Assembly (NCBI GenBank): GCA_016715895.1
Contig: JADJXH010000003.1
Location: 1,240,001-1,304,000, forward strand
DNA from: Flavobacteriales bacterium
GTDB taxonomy: Bacteria; Bacteroidota; Bacteroidia; Flavobacteriales_F; PHOS-HE28
Length of the DNA stretch: 64,000 nt
Direction: 5' to 3'
A model generated the notes under the pieces. The model made no database searches. It saw only the letters and a list, made by a program, of their open reading frames with translations, and was not told the DNA's origin. The position numbers and the translations under genes were made by a program. Positions 34,701-45,200 of the stretch are shown here, piece after piece. Position 1 is the stretch's first letter. Each line of letters opens with the position of its first letter.

Positions 34701-37700
34701 CTGAACTGGACGCCGGCCGTCGGCGCCCCGAACAGCTCGGTGTGGAACACCACCCAGAGCACGGACACGTGGTACCGCTGCGTGGTGACCTGCTCGGGCT
34801 TCGGCAACGATGCCAGCGTGCCGGTGCAGGTGCTGATGGATACGCCCAGCGCGTGCATCTGCACCCCGACCTACTCCATCGGCAAGACCGACGGTGACCT
34901 GATCAGCGAAGTGGAGATCATCGGCACCACGCTGCTGAACAACAGCGGCACGACCCCGGTGAACCCGGCGTACACATACTTCACCGGCCAGCCGAACTAC
35001 ACGGCCGACCTGGTGGCGGGCACGACCTACCAGATCGAGGTCACGATCGGCAGCTTCACCAACCAGAACGTGGCGGTGTGGATCGACTTCAACGAGAACG
35101 GGACCTTCGAGACCCCGAGCGAGCGTGTGGGCTTCTTCGGCCCGATCAACACGGCGTTCGGCTCGGCGACCTTCCCGCTGACCCTGCCCTGCAACCCGGC
35201 CCCCGGCGTAAAGCGCATGCGGGTGCGTGACGTCTACGGCACCACGCCGAACACGATCGACCCCTGCATCGACTACTTCTATGGCGAAACGGAGGACTAC
35301 GATGTGAACATCCTGCCTCCGCCGCCCTGTCCTGCTCCGGGCAACCTGCAGGCGGGCAACGCCACCGGCAGCACGGTGGACCTGAGCTGGAACGTGGCCT
35401 GCGTGGAGACCGACTGGACCATCGAATGGGGTGTGGCCGGCTTCTCGCTCGGCACGGGCACTCAGGTCGCGGTGAACACCACGCCCTTCCTGCAGCTCGG
35501 CGGTCTGTCGGCCGGCGTGGCCTATGAGGCCTACGTGCGTGCGGAATGCGGCCTGAACGGATCCAGCTCCTGGGTGGGTCCGGTCGGCTTCAGCACCTGC
35601 AACGGGGTGTGCGCTGACGCGATCACCGCCGTGCTGGGTGTGAACACCACGGGCACGATCGACTGCGGCGCCGGTGCGACCAACGCACAGGCCGGCGGTG
35701 CGGTGAACGCGCGCTGGTTCACCTACACGGCGACGGGCACCGGTGTGCTCACGGCCTCCGCCTGCGGAGCGGTGAACACCGGCAACAACGACACGCGCCT
35801 CACGATCCACGGTGGCACCTGCGGCGGCCTCACGGTGCTGGCCGCCAGCGACGATGCCTGCACCTGGAGCGGTGGCGGATCGGCCTTCGCCAGCACGGCC
35901 TCGGTGTTCGTGAACAACGGCCAGCAGGTCTTCATCGAATGGGATGACCGCTGGAACCCGGCGGGCTTCAACTGGGAGCTGACCTTCGACCCCTGCACGC
36001 CCGACCCGGCAGACCTGTGCGTGAACAAGGACCCGACGCTGAACCCGATCTCCATCGGCAACCCGGCGGTGGTGTTCACCGGCAACCTGGATTGCCAGAC
36101 GCAGGACGGCATCTCGCCGAACCCCTTCCCCGAAGCAACGGGTTGGGAGTGGGTGGCCTTCGAGCTGACCCAGTGCGCCAACGTGCAGATCAGCTACTGC
36201 GGCACGGCGAACTTCCAGTATGGAGCGCTGAACATGTACGGGGACTGCGGTACGCTGTTCATCAACTCGCAGAACTATGACTTCGTCACCTGCGTGGACG
36301 GCAACCCGACCATCTTCTTCGAGGACCTGGCCCCGGGCTTCTACTACTACCCGGTGCTGTGGTCGCTGCCGCTGAACATGGTGGGACCGTACCAGATCAA
36401 CGTGACGGCGACCGCGCCCACGAACCCGTGCGCGCCGAACATCAACTGCGGCGGTGCGCTGCCGTTGACCTGCCCGGGCTCTGTGGTGGGCAACACGAAC
36501 AACCAGTTCCCGACCCTGCCGGCCAACGCCTGCCCCTTCACGGGCGGCCCCACCAGCGGTGGTTCGCTCTGGTACACCTACACGGCCGCTGCGGATGAGA
36601 ACATCATCCTCAGCACCTGCGGCATCACCACGGTGTTCAACACGCGCATCAGCGTGTTCACCGGTCCGGACTGCAACACGCTCACCTGCCTCACCATGAG
36701 CGACGACTTCGGCGGTGCCTGCACCGACCGCAGCCAGCTGGAGTTCTTCGCACAGACCGGCCAGACCTACTACATCGCCGTTCACAGCCCGTCACCGTTC
36801 TTCGATGGCGCGTTCGAACTGCAGGTGGGTTGCGGCCCGGTGTGTCCGCGTCCGTCCAACGACGACTGCTCGGGTGCCACGGTGCTGACCAGCTTCCTGG
36901 CCGACGGTTCGGGGACCCCGACCGGCGGTGATAACAGCTGCGCGCAGAACGATGCCTACACCACCTGCAGCCCGGTGCTGAACAACCAGGGCATGTGGTA
37001 CAGCTTCAACAGCGGTGTGAACACGATCCACGTGCTCGACCTGCTGGGCACTCCGCAGAACGGTTCCCTCACCGCCAGCCAGTTGAACTACGCGCTCTTC
37101 AGCGGTGGTTGCAACGGCAACCTGGGCGCCGCCGGCCAAGTGGCCTGCGACGACGACGGCGACGGTGCTGACATCGTGCTCACCGGCCTGACGACCAACA
37201 CGGACTACCTGCTGTACGTGTACAACCCGGGTAGCACGGGCTTCGAGGGCACCTTCGAGGTGATGGTGGAACACCCCGGTCTGTACGATGCGGGCATCAG
37301 CGACGTGCTGTACCCCACGGGTCTGGTGTGCACCTCCTTCCTGGAGCCCCAGGTGGAGCTGACCAACTTCGGTGAGGCCACCTTGACCAGCGTGGACATC
37401 GTGTACGACCTGAACGGTGGCGGACCGAACCAGGGCCCCTTCGTGTACACTTGGACGGGCAACCTGCCCTACCAGGGAACGGAGATCGTGAACCTTCCCG
37501 GCTGGACGGCCCCCTATGGCATCCACACGTTCAACGTGACGGTGCAGAACCCGAACGGCCAGCCTGATGAGATCGCCGGCAACAGCGCCATCGCCGAAGG
37601 CGGCGTGGACGTGTCGGGCGAGACCGTGATCGTGCGCATCACCACGGACAACGACCCGACCGGCATCTTCTGGGAGATCCAGGACCAGGCCTTCCAGAGC

Positions 37701-38900
37701 GTGGCCGTCTCCCCGGCATACGGCGCGGGCAACACCACGGTCGATGTGACGTCCTGCCTGAGCACGCTGAACGGCAACTGCTTCAGCTTCTACCTGTTCG
37801 ACTTCCTGGGCGACGGCCTCAGCGGAACGGGCAACGGCAACGGCAGCTGGAGCCTGCACACGGGCAATGGCGGTATGCTGCTGGGTGACTCCTTCGACGG
37901 CACCATCAACGGTGTGCTCACCCCCAACAGCCCGCCGGCGACCCCCGGTTACGTGAACGGTCACGAGTTCTGCCTGCCGGCCGGCCCCAGCACCCTCCAA
38001 GCGGGTGAGTGCGGCATCTTCACCAACCTCTTGCAGAACAAGGTGTACGCCACCACGGTACCGGGCGTCACCACCTACCAGTTCGAGTTCAGCGACCCCG
38101 ACGCCGGCTTCCGCCGTCGCATCGCCGTGCCGCGCAACTGGGTGAAGTTCTCCGAGATGGTGACCAGCCCGCTCCAACCCGGTGTGCGCTACTTCACCCG
38201 CGTCCGTGTGGACCAGGGTGCGGCCGGCCTCACCGACGACCGCTTCGGCACGGGTTGCGAGATGGGTCTTGACCCGACCGCCGTGCCCGGCTGCACCGGC
38301 CTGGTGGACGACATCGGCTTCCCGGCCCACAGCTGCGGCGTGATCAAGACCTTCGGTGGTTCCGACAAGGTCTTCGCACAGCCTGTGGTGGGTGCCACGC
38401 AGTACCGCTTCCGCTTCGAGAACATCAACGAAGGCTACCTGCGTACGATCATCCGTCCCAACTACATCTGCCCGCTGAACTGGGTGACCCTGCCCCTGCA
38501 GAACGGTGTCACCTACGACGTGAGCGTGGAGGTGCTGTACAACGGCCAGTGGAGCGGCTACTGCGGCCCGGTGTGCCAGGTGACCATCCTGAACCCGCCG
38601 GCCATGGCCCAGCAGCGTGATGCTGAGGTCGTGACCAACAGCGGCCTGCAGGTATGGCCGAACCCGGTGCGCGACGGTGTGGTGAACCTCCGCCTGGACG
38701 GCCTCACCGCCGGCACCCAGCGCGTGAGCCTCGAGGTCTTCGACCTCACCGGCAAGCGCGTGGTGAGCCAGGAGATGGAGAACAGCGGCCCCGTGTTCAA
38801 CACGGTGCTTGAGCTCGACGGCTTCGCCGGTGGCGTGTACATGGTCCACCTCAACGTGGACGGTGCCATCCACCAGCAGCGCATCAGCGTGGTGAAGTAG
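31776..38900 (+). CDS. Giant T9SS type A adhesin-like protein with four Ig-GEVED repeats, 2374 aa
   Basis: Signal peptide ~1-36 (MNCSTSPRPPRRTPWW then a hydrophobic stretch). An N-terminal beta domain lies at ~37-165. Four repeats of an Ig-like domain plus a GEVED domain follow (~169-1181; signatures WIDFNENGTF, RMRV and GETEDY). Then come fn3 (~1185-1275), several PPC-like Cys-paired domains (~1276-1830; LSTCG and TRISVFTG), a CARDB-like domain (~1838-1945) and a LFDFLGDGLS-containing domain (~1947-2072). A tandem pair of unnamed modules (~2077-2168 and ~2186-2271, the latter with FGGSDKV) and the type A CTD (~2288-2374, WPNPVRDG to RISVVK) end the protein. It is predicted to be an exported, surface-attached binding protein. 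The 3' ~1.1 kb is nearly identical to that of the next gene. A strong terminator follows. Confidence 0.9.
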   Translation: MNCSTSPRPPRRTPWWHPASLAVGLIALFGAQEARATTCAGATVLAYQNYPAFSIACGATNDITGANTVACGSASYRGGNEAVYTFTSLGSGSASFAYTGVTWVGMFLYNGCPTSGGTCVASITSSAASKTLNATIANGVTYFLVIDTWPSPASPCPGTVAITLPPAASPCTGTPTPGNTTGPAAACSGANFTLGLQNATIGTGVSYQWQFDNGGGWTNFGTDAPTQSTSLTVSTSYRCEVTCAGNGTGTSTPITVNLNTSPCACGAYTITGIPSDAADTEIASVTVGSMTNSLSTCAAAAPGPGSIAGRYSNFTTTVTGHTADQGASVPFTLVQTACGVSNYNNIFQIYVDWNQNNAFEVSERMYEGGVGTNQPPGLSGSFIVPLTAAAGSTRMRVVCIEGGTLGTDYANLGWTWGETEDYCFTVNVPPPCVGTPVPGNTLSTLASVCPSQNFTLSLQNATPGTGVTYTWESSPDNINWGPAGGPNAPNWTLTQASDTYYRCLVDCSGNGSATSTEVLVTMGSACQCAAYCATSNFGDGACITSVDLNTLSSTTAACVPSPGYTLKTETTTLTKGITYPLTVTANSLVYGGAIMSVWFDWNNDATFATDEWAQVFTTGTTGTVNIDVPLTAFEGTIRMRVRSRGQGNVNGAGDACTTMGSGTTEDFCITVVPAPLCSGTPAPGNTTGPASVCPNANFVVGVQNPPAFAGITYQWYASTDGVNYSPVGGNAPTYNTSQTTATWYYCDVTCTEPGGGTAATVPLQVGMSSFLSCYCTAGVGPTNTADSQVQSVALTGAPGSINYTYPSCPTGGLGVQDLTGLTADLLLGDSYTVTVDFGTCGGSYAGAGEVWIDYDQSGTFDPTESLGTQSGTPPGVAAINFTVPGTALLGVTRMRVMQQEGGANPLSPCAGYLWGSVMDFSVNINTPVPCNGQPSPGNTLASESLVCAPDVITLSLQNATIGTGVSYQWETSPDNLNWTPAVGAPNSSVWNTTQSTDTWYRCVVTCSGFGNDASVPVQVLMDTPSACICTPTYSIGKTDGDLISEVEIIGTTLLNNSGTTPVNPAYTYFTGQPNYTADLVAGTTYQIEVTIGSFTNQNVAVWIDFNENGTFETPSERVGFFGPINTAFGSATFPLTLPCNPAPGVKRMRVRDVYGTTPNTIDPCIDYFYGETEDYDVNILPPPPCPAPGNLQAGNATGSTVDLSWNVACVETDWTIEWGVAGFSLGTGTQVAVNTTPFLQLGGLSAGVAYEAYVRAECGLNGSSSWVGPVGFSTCNGVCADAITAVLGVNTTGTIDCGAGATNAQAGGAVNARWFTYTATGTGVLTASACGAVNTGNNDTRLTIHGGTCGGLTVLAASDDACTWSGGGSAFASTASVFVNNGQQVFIEWDDRWNPAGFNWELTFDPCTPDPADLCVNKDPTLNPISIGNPAVVFTGNLDCQTQDGISPNPFPEATGWEWVAFELTQCANVQISYCGTANFQYGALNMYGDCGTLFINSQNYDFVTCVDGNPTIFFEDLAPGFYYYPVLWSLPLNMVGPYQINVTATAPTNPCAPNINCGGALPLTCPGSVVGNTNNQFPTLPANACPFTGGPTSGGSLWYTYTAAADENIILSTCGITTVFNTRISVFTGPDCNTLTCLTMSDDFGGACTDRSQLEFFAQTGQTYYIAVHSPSPFFDGAFELQVGCGPVCPRPSNDDCSGATVLTSFLADGSGTPTGGDNSCAQNDAYTTCSPVLNNQGMWYSFNSGVNTIHVLDLLGTPQNGSLTASQLNYALFSGGCNGNLGAAGQVACDDDGDGADIVLTGLTTNTDYLLYVYNPGSTGFEGTFEVMVEHPGLYDAGISDVLYPTGLVCTSFLEPQVELTNFGEATLTSVDIVYDLNGGGPNQGPFVYTWTGNLPYQGTEIVNLPGWTAPYGIHTFNVTVQNPNGQPDEIAGNSAIAEGGVDVSGETVIVRITTDNDPTGIFWEIQDQAFQSVAVSPAYGAGNTTVDVTSCLSTLNGNCFSFYLFDFLGDGLSGTGNGNGSWSLHTGNGGMLLGDSFDGTINGVLTPNSPPATPGYVNGHEFCLPAGPSTLQAGECGIFTNLLQNKVYATTVPGVTTYQFEFSDPDAGFRRRIAVPRNWVKFSEMVTSPLQPGVRYFTRVRVDQGAAGLTDDRFGTGCEMGLDPTAVPGCTGLVDDIGFPAHSCGVIKTFGGSDKVFAQPVVGATQYRFRFENINEGYLRTIIRPNYICPLNWVTLPLQNGVTYDVSVEVLYNGQWSGYCGPVCQVTILNPPAMAQQRDAEVVTNSGLQVWPNPVRDGVVNLRLDGLTAGTQRVSLEVFDLTGKRVVSQEMENSGPVFNTVLELDGFAGGVYMVHLNVDGAIHQQRISVVK

Positions 38901-38953
38901 GCCCGCTGAACGAACGAAATGCGAAAGCCCCCCGCTCCGGCGGGGGGCTTTTT
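37761..38953 (+). repeat. Long direct repeat, copy 1 (3' end of the 2374-aa gene plus terminator)
   Basis: This segment aligns with 47327-48519 at a constant offset of 9566 bp, so no indel separates the copies from the DsfGDGl-type domain through the CTD, stop codon and terminator hairpin. Much of it is identical, with scattered substitutions, many silent. Upstream the two proteins remain homologous but more diverged and with indels. Confidence 0.9.
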
Positions 38954-39202
38954 GCGTTCGGACCGGTCGACCCGCACCGATCCCCCGGGGCTTGCGGGGC
39001 CCGTCATGGTGCTGCGGCGATCAGAACGGATGACCAGTGGCCGGACCGCGCCGCTCGTCACCGTTCCAACCACGTTGCCCACACAAAAAAGAGTTTTCAA
39101 CAATTCGACCAACAGGTCCGCGCGACCATCTAACTTGAGCGGCGAAACAGCGGCCTCGGCACGGCCGTCGCAGTGTTCTTGCATCCCCCGAAACCCACGT
39201 CC
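38901..39202 (+). other. 302-bp intergenic region between the two giant genes
   Basis: It holds the terminator at 38924-38953, then about 110 bp of GC-rich sequence in which I see nothing. An AT-rich tract at 39080-39110 contains AGTTTTCAACA, the reverse complement of the TGTTGAAAACT before the previous gene. TAACTTGA at 39131-39138 is a possible -7 element for the next gene. Confidence 0.5.
38924..38953 (+). terminator. Terminator of the 2374-aa gene
   Basis: An 11-bp perfect stem (AAAGCCCCCCG / CGGGGGGCTTT) with loop CTCCGG and a terminal T run, 23 bp after the stop. It is identical to the terminator of the next gene. Confidence 0.93.
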
Positions 39203-42200
39203 ATGAAGCCCAACATTCCTCGTTCCCCCCGGACCTTCCGGAACACCCTGCGCGCGATGGCGCTCGGTACGCTCACGGCCATCGGCCTCCTGCCGATGCA
39301 TGCACAGACCGTCACCACCAACGGCAACCCCAACTACGTCACCTCGAACAACGGGGTGTCCGGTAACGGTGTGATCACCTTCGCGGTGGCCAACAACTCC
39401 GGTGGTGACATTCTGGTGACCGATCTGGAGGCCTTCTGGCAGGTGGAGTCGAACGGCGCGAACACCACGCTGTGGGCCTCCACGGTGAGCCTGTCCGGTC
39501 CGTACTTCCCCTTCAACCTTCCGGATTGGACGGTGGTGGGCACCGGGACCAATCTGGCCGTTCCTGCGGATGGGTATTACCCGACGATCACGGGCATGAA
39601 CTACCTGATCCCGAACGCGACGACGGTCCGCTTCCTCTTGGAATCGGACGATGCGATCGAGTACCGGGGAACAGGGACCGCGCCGGGCGCGGTGACCCCG
39701 AACACCTTCACCACGGCGGGCGTGAGCCTGCACAACGGGGACTTCCAGATCGCCGGGCAATACGTGGGCTACGGCGGTGTGTTCACGAACGCCGGGAACA
39801 ACCCGCGTTACTTCATGGGCGGCATCACCTTCCAGCCTGCGGCGGCCTGCGCCGGTCTCCCCACGGCCGGGACCATCAGCGGTCCCTCGTTCGTGTGCAG
39901 CGGCGGCTCGGCCACGCTTAACGTCAACGGCAGCACACTGGGGACCGGGATCACCCGCGAGTGGTACAGCAGCAGCGTCTCCGGTGGCCCGTACACCACC
40001 TTCGTGGGCAGCGGCACCTCGGTGAACACCGGCGCGGTGACCGCGAACACCTACTACGTCTGCGTGGTGACCTGCACCAACATCCCGGTGCCCAACTCGG
40101 ACCAGACCCCGGAATTCCTCCTCCCGGTGACGAACGCCGGTCCCGGTGGCAGCTTTACCATCGACAACACGCTGCCCACCGCGGGGGCCAACTTCGCCAG
40201 CTTCACCGATGCGATCAATTACCTGAACAACCTGGCCATCTGCGGGCCGTTCACGGGGGCGTACACCTTTGATGTCACCGCAGGACAGACCTTCACGGAG
40301 GATCCGCCCATCCTGACGGCCTCGGGCAGCCCGGGCAACCCGATCACCTTCCAGCGCGCGGGCGTGGGGGCCAACCCGGTGATCGCCGCCACGGGCGGTG
40401 CGGGCACCACGGACCATGCCTTCGGCATCCGGGGCGCCAACTACATCACGGTGGACGGGATCGACATCAGCGGGGGTGCCGATGTGGAGTACGGCTATTA
40501 CATCGCGAACGCCAGTGCCACGGTGTCGTCCAACTTCAACACCATCAAGAACTGCACGATCAACCTGGACCGCACGAACACGAACAGCCGGGGGATCATG
40601 TGCACGAGCAGCACCACCGGCGGCGGCTTCACGCCCACGGCGGCCAGCGGCAGCAACAGCAACAACAGCTTCCTGAACTTCACCATCGAGGATGTCTACT
40701 CGGGCATCTTCGTGTCCTCCGGTTCCACCAGCTGGCCGGGCACGGGCAACATCGTGGGCACCGAGGCGGGCGGTACGTCCACCATCGGTGCTGACTTCGT
40801 GGGTCTGCCCACCCCGGACATCGGCGGCAGCACCACGCTCGCCTTCGGGGTGCAGTTCAACAGCCAGGTCGACGGCCAGATCTTCGACATCACCGTGCGG
40901 AACATCGCCAGCTCCGGCGGCATCAACCGCGGCATCTACTGGGTGGGCTGCGGGGGCAACTCGGTCGTGCACGGCAACCGGGTGTACGGGGTGCGCAACC
41001 TGAGCACCACCAGCACCAGCGGCCAGCGCGGCATCGACGTGGCCACGCTGACCACCGGCACGCACAACCTGCGGGTGTACAACAACTTCGTAAGCAACAT
41101 CACGGCCGCGTACACCTCCACGACCTCCACGCGCATCGTCTCCGGGATCTATGTGGCGAACGGTGCCGCGGGCATGACCTACGAGGTGGACCACAACAAC
41201 GTGTCGATCGACAACGTCGGTGCGGCGACCTATTCCACCGTCTGCCTGGACTTCATCAGCGCCACCAGCGTGAACCGGGCCCGTGGGAACACCCTGGCGA
41301 ACTTCACCGGCGACCAGACCGGCACCTCGGTGCACCTGGCCATCCGCACGGCGGGCACCACCACCTTCGGCGCCGCCGGCTCGGAGAGCAACTACAACAA
41401 CCTGTACATCGCGAACGCCGGCAACGGCCACATCGGCCAGACCAGCACCACCAACCGCACGCTGCTCGCCGATTGGACCGGGGCGTTGACCGGCACGCCG
41501 GGCACGGACGCCAACTCGATCTCGGCGAACCCGCTCTACGTGGACAACAACAGCGACCTGCATGTGACCGGCCCCGATAACAACGGTGCCGGTCCGGCCG
41601 TCCCGCTGGCCTGGGTCACCACGGACATCGACGGCGATGCGCGCGGCACACCGGCGGACATCGGTGCGGACGAATACGTGCCGGCCACCTGCTTCCCACC
41701 GACGGATGTGGCCGTGAACGTGCTGGGCCCGACCAGTGCCGATGTGACCTGGACCTCCACCGGCGCCTTGAGCTACGACTATGAGGTGCGCACCTCGGGT
41801 GGGCCGGGCTCCGGTCCGGCCGGGCTTGAGTTCAGCGGCACCATCGGCGGCAGCCCGATCAACCTGACCTTGCTGACCGAGCAGACCACCTATGCGGTGT
41901 ATGTGCTCAGCAATTGCCCGGGACCGATCGCCAGCGCCTGGTCCACCGCGGTGACCTTCACCACGCCATGCCTGCCGATCACCACACTGCCCTGGACGGA
42001 CAGCTTCGAGGATGCCACGGTGAACAACGGCGAACCGCTGATCTGCTACACCAAGGAGATCATCAGCGCCGGTACGGCGACCTCCCCGTGGAGGACGTGG
42101 ACGGCACCGATCCGCAATGGGCTCGGTGCGCGCACCGGCACCGATTACATGGTGCACAGCTGGAACGCCAACAGCTGGCTGTTCAGCCCGGGCATGCAAC

Positions 42201-45200
42201 TGACCGGCGGCCAGACCTATGAGTTCTCGTTCTGGTATGCGCACACCGATAACGTGCTGGGCCATACGCTTACGGCCGCGGTCGGCACAGCGGCCAACGC
42301 CGCATCCATGACCCCGCTGGGCAGCATCGTGGACGTGGTGAACTTCAACTATGAGAAGGCCGCCTACCTCTTCACCCCGGTGAGTTCAGGTGTGTACTAC
42401 TTCGGCCTGCAAGATGTGTCGACCTCCACGGCGCCATGGCACATCTGTGTCGATGATTGGCGCGTGGGCGATCCGCCGGCCTGTCCGGAGCCGACGGCCT
42501 TCGCCAACACGGGCGTGTCGGCCACGGAGGCGAACTTCTCCTGGGATTGCCTGGGCTGCACCGGTCCGTACTGGATCGAGTACGGTGCCCCCGGCTGGAC
42601 CCCGGGCACGAACGGCACACCGGGTGTCGGCGGCACCATGGCCGGACCCTTCGCCGGCACCACAGGTACGGTGAGTGGCCTATCGCCCGGCACGGCGTAC
42701 CAAGCGGTGGTGCGCCAGGACTGCGCCGGCACCTGGAGCCTCAACAGCGGTACGGTGGACTTCAACACCATCCCGCAGATCAGCACCTTCCCCAGCTGCG
42801 AGGACTTCGAACTGGCGGTGAACTGCCTGCCTTCGACCTGCACCTCGGTGCTGGCGTGCACGAGCACCTCATTGACCCCGGTGGGTTGGGAGAACTCCAC
42901 CACCGACGGCTCCGGCAACTGGAGCGTGGATGAAGGCGGGACGAGCTCCGTGAACACAGGTCCTGGAACGGGTGCCACCACAGGCCAATCGGACTACGTG
43001 CCCGGCACCACCACGGGCAACTACGTGTACATGGAGTCGGGCTCCTGCACGGGCAACACCATCATCGCCAACTCGCCGGTGTACGACATCAGCAGCTTCG
43101 TGAACCCGAACGTGCGGGTGCAGATGGCCTACAACATGTTCGGTGCCACCATGGGCACCATGGCCATCGACATCGAGGACCCTGCCGGATCGAACTCCTG
43201 GACCGAGCTCTGGAGCCTGAGCGGCGACCAGGGTCAGGGCTGGTTCCTGACCCCGAACCTGGATCATGCGTACACGGGCACACAGGTGCGCTACCGTGTG
43301 CGCGGGATCTCCGGGACGAGCTTCACCAGCGACATGGCCTTTGACTATTTCTGCGTGAGCGAGGGCCCGGCTTGCACTGCGCCGACGGCCACCGCGGCCG
43401 TGGTGGAGAACTGCCTGGCGGGCACCTTCACCGTGGAGGTGACGGTGACCAGCACCGGCAGCGGCGTTAGTGTGAACCTGTTGAGCGACCTGAACGGTGT
43501 GGAATACGTCAACATGCCTGCGAGCGTCACCCCGTACGTGATGGGGCCCTACACGGTGGGCCAGACGGTGGTGATCACCATGGAGCATGACAGCAACATG
43601 GATTGCAACGTGGGCCTGGGCAGCTTTGCCAGCCTCTGCCCGCCGGTGGTGAACACCTACCCCTATTGCGAGGACTTCGAAGGCGCTACCCTGTGCCAGC
43701 CGTCGACCTGCACCTCCGTGCTGGCCTGCACGGGCACCGCTCTTGAGGCCGTGGGCTGGGACAACAGCGAGGCGGACGGCACCGGCAACTGGAGCGTGGA
43801 CGAGGGCGGAACGACCTCCACCGCCACCGGTCCTGGCAATGGCTCGGGCAGCGGCCAGGCGGACTATGTCCCCGGCACCACCACCGGCAACTACGTGTAC
43901 ATGGAGTCCGGCTCCTGCGCGGGCAACACCATCGACGCCCTCTCGCCGGTGTTCGACGTGACGGGCATGGTGAACGGCAGCATCCGCGCCCGCATGGCCT
44001 ACAGCATGTACGGCGCCACCATGGGCACCATGAGCGTGGAGATCGAGGACCCCGCCCTGAGCAACAACTGGACGACGCTGTGGACCTTGAGCGGCGACCA
44101 GGGCCAGGGCTGGTTCCTGACGCCCAACATGGACCACACCTTCACGGGTCCTGCGGTGCGCTACCGCGTGCGTGGCGTGTCCGGTTCGAGCTTCACCAGC
44201 GACATGGCCTTTGACTACTTCTGTGTGCGTCCCACCCCGCTGTGCACCGATCCGGTGGCCACGGTGACGAGCGCCACGCCGAGCTGCACGACCGGCAACC
44301 TGGTCGTGGAGGTGGATGTGACCGACATCGGCACGGCCGCCAGCGTGGCGGTGGAAGCCTCGGTGAACAACGGACCGTATGCCCCGGTGTGCTCCTTGAA
44401 CGCACCAGGCCAATGCACCATCACCGTGAGCGTGGCCGACGTAGTGGCCGTGCGGGTGAGGAACGAACAGGACGGCGATTGCGTGATCAACCTGGGCGAG
44501 TACGATGCCGGTGCCTTGAACTGCATCACCTGCGGTGCCCTGCCGACCGTGAGCAATTACTGCTACGTGGCGAACGACAACCAGAGCTGGTTATACTCCG
44601 CCAGCGGTTCCGGCACGCTGCGTCTGTTCTTCACGCGTGGCACGGTGGAGACCAACTCCTTCGATGATCTGATCATCTACGACGGTCCGGACGCCACCTT
44701 CCCGGTGCTCTTCGCCAACCCGGCCAACACCGGCAACCTGGGCCAGCCGGGCAGCGCCATCCTGAGCACCGACCCGGATTACTTCGCCGTGGACGTGACG
44801 GCCTCGGGCAACTTCCTCTACATGACCTTCACCAGCGACGGCAGCGTGCAGTGCGCCACCAGCACCACCTACGACCCCTGGGAGTGGTCGGTGGTGTGCT
44901 TCGACTGCACCTTCCCGGTGGCCACCGCCACGGTGAACGACAACTGCGGCGCGGGCACCTTCACCATCACGGTGGATGTGACCGATGCGACGAACGCCGG
45001 AGCGGTGGACATCACCACGGACTTCGTGGGTGATGCCGAACCCAACAACGTGGGCGTGGGCCAGTACGTGCTCGGTCCCTACCCGAGCGGCACCCTGGTG
45101 GATGTGACGGTATCGCACCCGAACGAAGCGTTCTGCTCCCTGACCTTCCCGGACCAGAACAGCTGCTGCAACGGGGATTGCTCCGGCGCGGTGGCGGCGG

